64,000 nt of DNA, taken from G963667675 sp963667675. Its GTDB lineage: Bacteria; Chloroflexota; Dehalococcoidia; Lucifugimonadales; UBA3495. The notes below the pieces were generated by a model, which worked only from the letters and a program-made list of their open reading frames with translations, did not search any database and was not told the DNA's origin. Within the stretch, counting starts at the first letter, position 1. The number at the start of each line of letters is the position of its first letter. This document shows, piece after piece, positions 51,038 through 58,919 of the stretch. Both the position numbers and the translations under genes were made by a program. The stretch lies in contig OY763929.1 in assembly GCA_963667675.1 (NCBI GenBank), positions 372,001 through 436,000 of the forward strand, written 5' to 3'.

Positions 51038-52288
51038 ATGAGCAAAGCCAGTCACGAGCTTGACCTGCTGGGGCAGGGCATCGTCGATTTCGAGGAGCGG
51101 CTGAACGTCCCCCGGCTTAAGAAAGAACGCCTGCAACGGCTGCAGGCGGAGATGGCCAAGGCCGACCTGGGGGGCCTGCTGCTTTTCGACCCCCTCAACA
51201 TTCGCTACGCCACCGGCCGCCGGTCGCCGGGGATGCTGACGATGAGAGGTTTCTTTCTCTACGTCCTGGTGCCGCGGGAAGGCGCGCCTTATATCCCGGA
51301 AGAGCACTTCGACGACGCCTATTTTGATGGCCTGGAAGGGCCTTACTGCAGAAGGTACCAGGGCAGCACCTGGGAGTTTTTGGGTTGTGGGGAGAACGTG
51401 CCGGGGGCGGCAAGGCTCTGGGGACAGCGGATCAAAGACCACATGAACGAACTGGGCATCGCCGGGGAACGCCTGGGATTCGACCGGCTGGACTACTACG
51501 GCATGGAGGCCCTGAGAGACCAGGAAATCGCCGTCGCCGACGGACGGGTGCCCGCGCAGAAAGCCCGGGCCATCAAGACGGTGGACGAGATCATCTTGAT
51601 ACGCCAGGCCTGCGCCGTCGCCGACGTGGCCATCACCCGGGTGCGGGACGCCATCGAGCCGGGGGTTACCGAAAACGAGCTCTTTTCGATTATGACTGCC
51701 ACCAACCTGGAGTACGGTGGTGAGCACATGGACGCCCGCATGATGTCGGCGGGCGGCAACACCAAACCGTGGTCGTCCAAGACCCACAGCGACCGGCTGG
51801 TGCGCTACGGCGACCTCGTGGCCTACGACACCGACATGGCGGGCCCCATGGGGTACTACGCCGACATCTCCCGCACCTACCTTTGCGGCGACGGCCGGCC
51901 CACCCAGGACCAACTGGACTCGTACAAGTTCGCCTACAACTTCATCTACGAGTCCATGCCGTTGTTCAAGCCCGGCATGAACTTCCGTGAGATCGCCGAG
52001 AAGTGCCCGCCGTACCCCGAAGAATACCGGGCCAACAGGTACGGCTGCATCGCCCACGGCGACGGCATGTGCAACGAGTGGCCCAGCATCTTCTGGTATG
52101 ACCACAGTTGGAGCGGCTACGAAAGCGATTCCGGCGTCTTGGAAGAGAACATGGTGATGTCTGTCGAGGGACTGGCCAGCAAGGCCGGGTCCCCGGAGTG
52201 CGTGAAGCTGGAGGAGCAGGTCCTGATCACCGCCGACGGCCCTGAGCTCCTGTCCCTGGCCCCCTTCGACGACCGGTTTGTGGGGTGA
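51038..52288 (+). CDS. M24/DddP-like metallohydrolase, copy 3
   Basis: 416 residues, the most divergent copy: the insert holding DRRRK in copies 1 and 2 is shorter. LLLFDPLNIRYATGRRSPG closely follows the DddP text. Metal ligands YDTDMAGPMGYYADISRT, H340, SVEGLA, KLEEQVL. The catalytic Asp position is N346. TAGGAGGCGGTTTC before the ATG; 45 bases after copy 2. The different central residues argue for substrate divergence within the trio. Confidence 0.88.
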   Translation: MSKASHELDLLGQGIVDFEERLNVPRLKKERLQRLQAEMAKADLGGLLLFDPLNIRYATGRRSPGMLTMRGFFLYVLVPREGAPYIPEEHFDDAYFDGLEGPYCRRYQGSTWEFLGCGENVPGAARLWGQRIKDHMNELGIAGERLGFDRLDYYGMEALRDQEIAVADGRVPAQKARAIKTVDEIILIRQACAVADVAITRVRDAIEPGVTENELFSIMTATNLEYGGEHMDARMMSAGGNTKPWSSKTHSDRLVRYGDLVAYDTDMAGPMGYYADISRTYLCGDGRPTQDQLDSYKFAYNFIYESMPLFKPGMNFREIAEKCPPYPEEYRANRYGCIAHGDGMCNEWPSIFWYDHSWSGYESDSGVLEENMVMSVEGLASKAGSPECVKLEEQVLITADGPELLSLAPFDDRFVG

Positions 52289-52336
52289 GTTCCACTGGTC
52301 TATCACCACGGTGGGGCCTCTGAGCAACGCTGTTCC

Positions 52337-53098
52337 ATGAGCCAAGAAGTACTCTCCGCCATTAAACCGGGCCAGCAATTGAGCAGGACGGGACTGGAAT
52401 CCCTGCTCGAGAGTTGGGCCCCTGAGCCGGGTGAGCCGACTTCCTGCCTGTACGTTGCCCCTGGCGTTGAAGCGGCGGTTTTGGAGTCCATTGGCCCCGA
52501 GGGGCAGGCTTGGCTGTCGCGGCTGCGCGCGTTGGGACGCCGGGTATTGGAGTCGGACACCGGGTTGGCCTGCCTCCGCCGGGGAGATGTGGGGTTGGTG
52601 GTGGTCCCGCCATTTCCCATAGCCGAGACGCGGCTGATTGCGGCGTGGGACCTGTTGCCGCTACACGCGCTGTTAGCCGTCGCGCATACGGTGGGAGTGG
52701 TCCTGGTCCGGCTGGGAAGGTTCTCGGTGGCCGTGTACCGGGGCGAGGGACTGGTCTCATCCAAGACCGATTCCCGTTACGTGAAGGGGCGGCACCACGC
52801 CGGCGGCACCTCGCAACTGCGGTTCCAGCGCATTCGGGAAGGGCAGGCCAGGAAGCTGCACCAGAAGGCCTGCGAAGCCGTGCAGAACCAGTTCGGCGAG
52901 TTCGAACCCCTGGACCATATCCTGTTGGGCGGAGAGAGGTTCACTGTTGACGGGTTGCTCAAGGAGTGTCCATATTTGCAGCGGCAGCAGGACAAGATTC
53001 TTGGCCGGAGATTGAACGTACGAGACCCTAAACGCGACACGCTGGAAGCGGTGGGGCGGATGTTGACCTCAAGCAGAGTCTATCCCATTGAGTGGTGA
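52337..53098 (+). CDS. VLRF1/Vms1-like peptidyl-tRNA hydrolase (acVLRF1 family)
   Basis: 253 residues. eRF1-domain-2-like fold: ..VVLVRLGRFSVAVYRGEGLVSSKTDSRYVKGRHHAGGTSQLRFQRIREGQARKLHQKACE. The GGTSQxxxxR stretch (G156-Q160) is the Vms1/ANKZF1 equivalent of the release-factor GGQ, with Q160 as the catalytic Gln. In eukaryotes Vms1 frees nascent chains from split, stalled 60S subunits. The stop lies within the start region of mutS2 (4-nt-scale overlap, GTGGTGA), so the two are translationally coupled. Confidence 0.82.
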   Translation: MSQEVLSAIKPGQQLSRTGLESLLESWAPEPGEPTSCLYVAPGVEAAVLESIGPEGQAWLSRLRALGRRVLESDTGLACLRRGDVGLVVVPPFPIAETRLIAAWDLLPLHALLAVAHTVGVVLVRLGRFSVAVYRGEGLVSSKTDSRYVKGRHHAGGTSQLRFQRIREGQARKLHQKACEAVQNQFGEFEPLDHILLGGERFTVDGLLKECPYLQRQQDKILGRRLNVRDPKRDTLEAVGRMLTSSRVYPIEW

Positions 53099-55500
53099 AA
53101 CCCGTTAGCGTGCAAGAGTCTGACGCTGGGAACCCTGAAGCGACTGCGGCGCCGGGCGGGTTTGCCCAGGCGGTGGACCTGCTGGAGTTCGGCCGGATTC
53201 GACAGGTTCTGGCGGGCCACACCAGCACCGTCATGGGCGGCGAGGCGGCCCTGGGCCTGACGCCGTCGGCGGACCCGCTGGAAGTGGCGACCCGCCTGCA
53301 GGAGACCTCCGAAGCCTGCCGGTTCCTGTCGGGCGGCGGTGGGCTGGAGTTTGGGCCGGGCATTGACTTCCGCGAATTCATCCGCAGGGCGTTGCTGGGC
53401 GGCCTGCTCAACGGGCAGGAGTTGCACGCCGTCAGCAAACTGGTCGCCGCAGCCAATCACAGCCGCCGCGCTCTTTCCCGGCACGAAGAAATACCCCTCC
53501 TGTCGGGCATAGCGGATAACCTTCCCGACCTGAAGGTCATGGAGCGGGCCATCGACGCGGCCGTCGGCCCGGCCGGCGAGGTGCTGGACCACGCCAGCCC
53601 GGACCTCGGCCGGCTCCGGGAGGAGTCCCGGCGGGTGCAGCACCGGCTGAACCAGGTGATGGAACGCAACCTGCGCCGGCTGCAGCGGATGGAGGTAATC
53701 CAGGAGCCCATCATCACCCAGCGCAACGGCCGCATGGTGCTGCTGGTCAAGGCGGAGATGAGGCCCCAGGTCCCGGGCATCGTCCACGACGTTTCCGACA
53801 GCGGGGCCACCGTGTTTGTGGAGCCCATGCCGGCCATCGACACGGGCAACCGCTGGCGAGAAGTGCGCTTGGCGGAGCAGCGTGAAGAGGAGCGGGTGTT
53901 GCGGGTCCTGTCGGATCTGGTGAGCCGCCAGGGCGAGGACCTGTTGCTGACGCTGGACCTGATGGCCCGGCTGGACCTGGCCGTGGCCAAGGGCCGGTAC
54001 GCGGCGGCGACACGGTCCTCCTGCCCCCTCGTTTCAGAGCCGGGAGCCGAAGGCCGCTCTCTCAAGATAGCAAGGGGCCGGCACCCCTTGCTCAGCGGGG
54101 ACGTGGTGCCCATCAGCCTGGACTTGGGCGGCGACCACACGGTGATGCTCATCACCGGCCCCAACGCCGGCGGCAAGACCGTGGCGCTGAAGACGGTGGG
54201 CCTGCTGGCCATGATGGCCCAGGCGGGGCTGCACGTCCCTGCCGATGAGGCCCGCTTTCCCTGCTTCGATGGCATTTACGCCGACATCGGCGACCAGCAG
54301 AGCATCGAACACTCCCTTTCCACTTTCAGTTCCCACATCGGGAACTTGCTAACCATCATGGAGCGGTCGACCGCCGACTCCTTGTTGCTGGTGGACGAGT
54401 TGGGCGCCAGCACCGACCCGGAAGAGGGTTCGGCCCTGGCCAAGGCCATTCTGCACCACTTTCAGCGCCAGGGACTGCTGACGGTGGCCACCACCCACCA
54501 CCGCAGCGTCGCCCGCTACGTCCAGGAACAGCCGGGGATGATCAACGCCAGCGTGGAACTGGACCCGGAGACTCTGGACCCGACCTACCACCTCACCCTG
54601 GGATTGCCGGGGCGCAGCTATGCCGTGACCATCGCGGCGCGCTTGGGGGTGCCGCCGGAAATCATAGACCGGGCCAAGCAGTCCCTGTCGCCCCAGGACC
54701 GGGCCGCCGAGGACCTGCTCAGGGAACTGCAGGAAGAGCGAATGACCGCCGAGAACCTCCGAAGAGAGGCCGAGGCGGCCTTGCTGGAAGCCAGGGAGCA
54801 GCGGGCCGAGGTTGCAGAACAGTTGTCAACTGTAGAAGCCTCCAAGGTCGAGATTCTGGAGGAGGCCCGCCGGGAACTGCTGGGACGTATCAACGGGATG
54901 CTGGCCAGGTTCCAACAGATGGAGAAGGCTTGGGACCGTCCCGAAAGCCCGCCGAGCCGCAAAGAAGACCGGGCCTACCTGGAGGAAGCGCGCCGCGAGG
55001 TTGTTTCACCCCAGTGGGAGCCCATCGAGGTGCAGCGGCCTGAATGGCAGGAGCATATCAAACAGGGCGACAGGGTGTTCATCCGGGGCATCGGGCGGCC
55101 CGTGGAGGTCATCACGTCTCCCGACCCACAGGGCCGGGTGGAGGTGCTCCTGGGGGCCATGCGGACCACGGTGCCGGTGTACGAACTGGAACGCCCAGCG
55201 GCGGGCCATCCGGCCGCGTCCCGGCACGGCGTGCATTTCCAGCGGTCCGTGCCCCGCAGCGCCTCCACGGAGTTGGACTTACGCGGCCTGCGAGTCGAGG
55301 ACGCCGTCATCCGTATTGACGCCGCCCTGGACGCCGCGGTCCTGGACGGCGCTTCATCGCTGCGGATTATTCACGGCAGGGGGACGGGGGCACTGCGCCA
55401 AGCGGTGCGGGAACACCTGGAGGGACACCCGCAGGTGGGTTCGGTCACGCCTGGGGATGGGCCGGGGGGCGACGGTGTTACTGAGGTGGGGTTGAGGTAG
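53092..55500 (+). CDS. mutS2: Endonuclease MutS2/ribosome-collision factor RqcU
   Basis: 802 residues, full length. N-terminal core and levers (DLLEFGRIRQVLAGHT...), ATPase with Walker A GPNAGGKT (356-363), LLVDELGASTDPEEG (Walker B), then a coiled coil (about 540-620), KOW-like barrel (GDRVFIRGIGRPVEVI) and C-terminal Smr domain LDLRGLRVEDA (728-738) with HGRGTG (761-766). Bacillus MutS2 recognises and splits collided ribosomes. GTG start at 53092 overlaps the VLRF1 stop. Confidence 0.96.
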   Translation: MVKPVSVQESDAGNPEATAAPGGFAQAVDLLEFGRIRQVLAGHTSTVMGGEAALGLTPSADPLEVATRLQETSEACRFLSGGGGLEFGPGIDFREFIRRALLGGLLNGQELHAVSKLVAAANHSRRALSRHEEIPLLSGIADNLPDLKVMERAIDAAVGPAGEVLDHASPDLGRLREESRRVQHRLNQVMERNLRRLQRMEVIQEPIITQRNGRMVLLVKAEMRPQVPGIVHDVSDSGATVFVEPMPAIDTGNRWREVRLAEQREEERVLRVLSDLVSRQGEDLLLTLDLMARLDLAVAKGRYAAATRSSCPLVSEPGAEGRSLKIARGRHPLLSGDVVPISLDLGGDHTVMLITGPNAGGKTVALKTVGLLAMMAQAGLHVPADEARFPCFDGIYADIGDQQSIEHSLSTFSSHIGNLLTIMERSTADSLLLVDELGASTDPEEGSALAKAILHHFQRQGLLTVATTHHRSVARYVQEQPGMINASVELDPETLDPTYHLTLGLPGRSYAVTIAARLGVPPEIIDRAKQSLSPQDRAAEDLLRELQEERMTAENLRREAEAALLEAREQRAEVAEQLSTVEASKVEILEEARRELLGRINGMLARFQQMEKAWDRPESPPSRKEDRAYLEEARREVVSPQWEPIEVQRPEWQEHIKQGDRVFIRGIGRPVEVITSPDPQGRVEVLLGAMRTTVPVYELERPAAGHPAASRHGVHFQRSVPRSASTELDLRGLRVEDAVIRIDAALDAAVLDGASSLRIIHGRGTGALRQAVREHLEGHPQVGSVTPGDGPGGDGVTEVGLR

Positions 55501-55710
55501 GCCTTGGGACGCAGAGGGGGTGGGACACTCAGTATTCTCCGTTCAGGCCTGGGAAACACTTCAGCACGAGGGTGGTTACTGTCAGGTGTTGGGTGTTGTC
55601 GCCGGAAGTCTACGGTACAATCAGGGGAACCGATAGGTGTGAAGCTGAGGGTGGTGCCGGTGTCCCAAGGATCGCGGCAAAATGGAGCGCGCGATTAGAG
55701 ACCGTAGAGA

Positions 55711-57762
55711 ATGAAATACGACGACAAAAGGGCCCTCGATCTGCTCCGTATGGGTTCCGGGATTCCCGACGCCCAGTTCCGGGAGGGACAGGAAGAAGCC
55801 ATCAGGCATGTCGTGGAAGGGCGTGGGAATCTTCTGGTTGTCCAGAAGACTGGGTGGGGCAAGAGTTTTGTGTATTTCATTGCAACCAAGCTATTGAGAG
55901 AAGGTGGAACGGGACCTTCGCTACTAATATCACCGTTACTATCGCTAATGCGGAATCAAATAGCTGCGGCGGAGCGGATGGGTGTACGGGCAGTGACCAT
56001 AAACTCCACTAACACCGATGAGTGGGTGGACGTAGAATCGAAAGCACAGAAAGATGAAATAGACATACTCTTGATATCCCCGGAACGGCTTGCTAACGAC
56101 GATTTTCGAGAGAACTTCCTTCCTGCCATGGCGAGAAGGATTGCCATGTTAGTGATAGATGAAGCGCATTGTATTTCTGATTGGGGCCACGATTTCCGCC
56201 CGGATTATCGTAGAATTGAGAGAATCGTACGTACTTTGCCTAGAAACGTCCAAGTACTTGGAACTACAGCCACCGCAAACGACCGTGTGCTGGAGGACTT
56301 GTCCGAGGTGCTTGGTTCCAACACCAAAATTACACGGGGCGACCTGAGCCGTCCCTCTTTGTTGTTGCAAACTATTAAGCTGCCCAATCGAGCCGAACGG
56401 ATGGCTTGGCTTGCTGACAGATTGGCAGAGATCCCAGGCTCCGGCATCATTTACACTTTGACCATACGCGACGCCGAGCGGGTAGCAAGTTGGCTTCAAT
56501 ACAAAGGGCTCAATGTCCAAGCCTACACTGCCCGTTCCCAAAACCGGGAGGAATTGGAACAAGCGTTGCTTGCGAACCGAGTCAAGGCGCTGGTCGCAAC
56601 GGTGGCATTGGGTATGGGCTACGACAAGCCAGATTTAACCTTCGTCATCCACTACCAAACTCCTGGTTCCGTGATAGGCTATTACCAACAAGCTGGACGG
56701 GCCGGGCGAGGCGTGGACGCTGCTTACGGGGTGTTGCTGAGCGGCGCAGAAGATACTGATATTACTGATTTTTTCATCAACAGCGCCTTTCCGACCAGGC
56801 AAGAAGTTATGCAAATTATTGCCGCCCTTGAGAGCGAATCACAAGGCCTCTCAGTGCCTCAAATCTTGGAAGCAGTGAATATCAGGCGTGCCCGGCTTGA
56901 TCAGAGCATAAAAATGCTGGCTTTAGAATCCCCGCCTCCCATAGTCAAGCAGGGACCCAGGTGGCAACTCACTACAGCAACTTTGGACGATGCCGTTTGG
57001 GAACGAGCCGGGCGCCTTACTGCGCTCCGGCATGAAGAACAAGCCGAAATGCAGGAGTATCTGGCGCTGGAATCGGGGCACATGGCATTTCTCATTCAGG
57101 CGCTGGACGGGAACCCCGAGGGAATTCAACAACCTGATTTGTCACCGTTACCGACTTCTGTGGACCAAGGAACCGTGCAGGAAGCCGTCGAGTTTCTGCA
57201 ACGAACCAGTTTGCCAATTGAACCGCGCAAACAATGGCAATGGCCGAGGCGCCAGAATATTCCTGTAGAGCAGCAGGCGAATGAGGGTCGTGCCCTTTGC
57301 GTGTGGGGCGATGCGGGATGGGGACATATTGTGAGGTCGGGTAAGTATGAAGATAATCGTTTCTCAGATGAACTGGTTGATGCTTCTGTTGCCTTGGTCA
57401 GGGAGTGGAAGCCGCAGCCCTCACCAAGTTGGGTGACCTGCATACCCTCGCTGAGGCACCCAACCCTGGTGCGGGACTTTGCTGAGCGGCTTGCCACCGG
57501 ACTTGGACTGCCGTTCCGGGCCGCGCTGGACAAGACCGAGAACCGCCCAGAACAAAAGACAATGGCCAACAGCGCTCAACAGGCTCGAAATGTGATAGAT
57601 TCCATTTCTGTAATATCAGCCCAATTAATGTCCGCCCCGGTACTGCTGGTGGACGATATAGTAGACTCTCGATGGACATTCACTGTTGCTGCTTCGTTGC
57701 TGCGCAACAGCGGGTGTCCTGCCGTGCTCCCCTTCGCACTAGCAGACGCTGGCACAGGATAA
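55711..57762 (+). CDS. RecQ-like helicase fused to a phosphoribosyltransferase domain
   Basis: 683 residues. Helicase: FREGQEEAI (Q motif), VVQKTGWGKS (motif I), LLISPLLSLMRNQ (Ia), VIDEAHCISDWGHDFRPDY (II, D150-H153), LGTTATA (III), GIIYTLTIRDAERVA (IV), VATVALGMGYDKPDLTFVIHYQTPGSVIGYYQQAGRAGRG (V, VI). The RecQ zinc-cluster segment is degenerate: the ESGHMAFLIQALDG region has H457 where Cys is usual, and no CxxC follows. C-terminal PRTase with VLLVDDIVDSRWT (D648, D649) as PRPP loop. AT-richer than flanks. The partner DprA-like gene begins 5 bases on. Probable defence protein. Confidence 0.85.
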   Translation: MKYDDKRALDLLRMGSGIPDAQFREGQEEAIRHVVEGRGNLLVVQKTGWGKSFVYFIATKLLREGGTGPSLLISPLLSLMRNQIAAAERMGVRAVTINSTNTDEWVDVESKAQKDEIDILLISPERLANDDFRENFLPAMARRIAMLVIDEAHCISDWGHDFRPDYRRIERIVRTLPRNVQVLGTTATANDRVLEDLSEVLGSNTKITRGDLSRPSLLLQTIKLPNRAERMAWLADRLAEIPGSGIIYTLTIRDAERVASWLQYKGLNVQAYTARSQNREELEQALLANRVKALVATVALGMGYDKPDLTFVIHYQTPGSVIGYYQQAGRAGRGVDAAYGVLLSGAEDTDITDFFINSAFPTRQEVMQIIAALESESQGLSVPQILEAVNIRRARLDQSIKMLALESPPPIVKQGPRWQLTTATLDDAVWERAGRLTALRHEEQAEMQEYLALESGHMAFLIQALDGNPEGIQQPDLSPLPTSVDQGTVQEAVEFLQRTSLPIEPRKQWQWPRRQNIPVEQQANEGRALCVWGDAGWGHIVRSGKYEDNRFSDELVDASVALVREWKPQPSPSWVTCIPSLRHPTLVRDFAERLATGLGLPFRAALDKTENRPEQKTMANSAQQARNVIDSISVISAQLMSAPVLLVDDIVDSRWTFTVAASLLRNSGCPAVLPFALADAGTG

Positions 57763-57767
57763 ACCAG

Positions 57768-58886
57768 ATGACTCTCGATGTCTCGGACAACACGAAGGCC
57801 ATTCTGTTACTAACTGCGCCGTTGCTTGTGGGCAAAAGTAAAGGCTCCGACAACCCGCTAACGCTTTCGGAGTACAACAAACTGGCTCGACGACTTTCGG
57901 AGGTTGGAAGTGAGCCCGCCGATTTACTGAACACAGGTCCGGATGAAATATTGAGCGAATGGCAGTCCGGTTTCGACAGTAGCCGCATTATGCGGCTGTT
58001 GGAGCGCGGATTTCTCCTTAGCCAGTCCATTGAGCGCTGGCAGTCAAAGGCAATCTGGACGGTGAGTAGAGCAGACGACGAATATCCGGGACGGCTAAAG
58101 AAGCGCCTCGGCATGAATGCGCCGACCGTGCTCTATGGCTGTGGAGACCTGTCTTTGCTGGAAAGAGGTGGCCTTGCAGTCGTTGGCTCGCGCAAAGTGA
58201 GTGACGAGTTGATGGAATACACGGAGGGCATTGGCCGAATGGCGGCCCGTGCCGGCTGCGCCGTCGTATCCGGCGCAGCCAAGGGCGTGGACCAGGCCGC
58301 AATGTTCGGGGCGATGACATCTGATGGAACAGCAACCGGAGTGCTCACGGGTGACCTGGAAAGAGAAGCGTTGAACCGTGTACATCGCGACTGGCTTATA
58401 GAGGGTCAATTGGTTCTGATTTCTTCTTACGATCCCAAGGTGGGATTTAACGTTGGACACGCAATGCAGCGCAACAAGCTGATTTACGCACTGGCCAATG
58501 CGGGGCTGGTGATTGAGTCCAGCAACGGTGAGGGCGGCACGTGGGCTGGAGCAATCGAGCAACTGGATAAGTTGCATCTGGCGCCGGTCTACACTCGTTC
58601 AGAGGGCGAGATCGGCCCCGGCCTACAGGCGCTCCGGAGGAAAGGCGCCAGACCCTGGCCTAATCCCAAAACTCCTCAGGAGTTTTGGGCAGTACTAACA
58701 GGCGACTATCCATCCTCTGGAGTGGAACTCCCAGGGCAGCAGCTCCAACTATTGCCTGAACGTGATGCTGCGGCCCCACCAGACGGAGATGAGACCTCGG
58801 CGCCAATCCCTCAGATTGGGCCATCCCCAGAACCCGCCCGCATCAAGGAAGGTGCCTCCGAGCGATACTCTAGTCGCGACGGTTGA
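57768..58886 (+). CDS. DprA/Smf-like Rossmann protein, partner of the RecQ-PRTase
   Basis: 372 residues from ATG at 57768, 5 bases after the helicase stop; the upstream in-frame extension overlaps the helicase and lacks DprA character. An N-terminal SAM-like helical region, then the DprA Rossmann core: YPGRLKKRLGMNAPTVLYGCGDLSLLERGGLAVVGSRKVSDELMEY, CAVVSGAAKGVDQAAM, NKLIYALANAGLVIESSNGEGGTWAGAIEQL. The tail is Pro-rich with no winged helix. In ShosTA-type modules a DprA-like antitoxin restrains a PRTase toxin, which suggests the role here. Confidence 0.83.
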   Translation: MTLDVSDNTKAILLLTAPLLVGKSKGSDNPLTLSEYNKLARRLSEVGSEPADLLNTGPDEILSEWQSGFDSSRIMRLLERGFLLSQSIERWQSKAIWTVSRADDEYPGRLKKRLGMNAPTVLYGCGDLSLLERGGLAVVGSRKVSDELMEYTEGIGRMAARAGCAVVSGAAKGVDQAAMFGAMTSDGTATGVLTGDLEREALNRVHRDWLIEGQLVLISSYDPKVGFNVGHAMQRNKLIYALANAGLVIESSNGEGGTWAGAIEQLDKLHLAPVYTRSEGEIGPGLQALRRKGARPWPNPKTPQEFWAVLTGDYPSSGVELPGQQLQLLPERDAAAPPDGDETSAPIPQIGPSPEPARIKEGASERYSSRDG

Positions 58887-58919
58887 TACGGCCCCCGCGG
58901 AACCCGCTGTTGTTCCCCA

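Noticed and set aside
48394..52288. Calling the M24 trio DMSP lyases (dddP)
   Set aside because: Metal ligands match but the catalytic Asp position is Gln or Asn in all three, so the symbol is not justified.
57672..57767. Longer N-terminus of the DprA-like protein overlapping the helicase gene
   Set aside because: Cys/Arg-rich, frame-shadow composition; ATG at 57768 directly after the helicase stop fits the operon.
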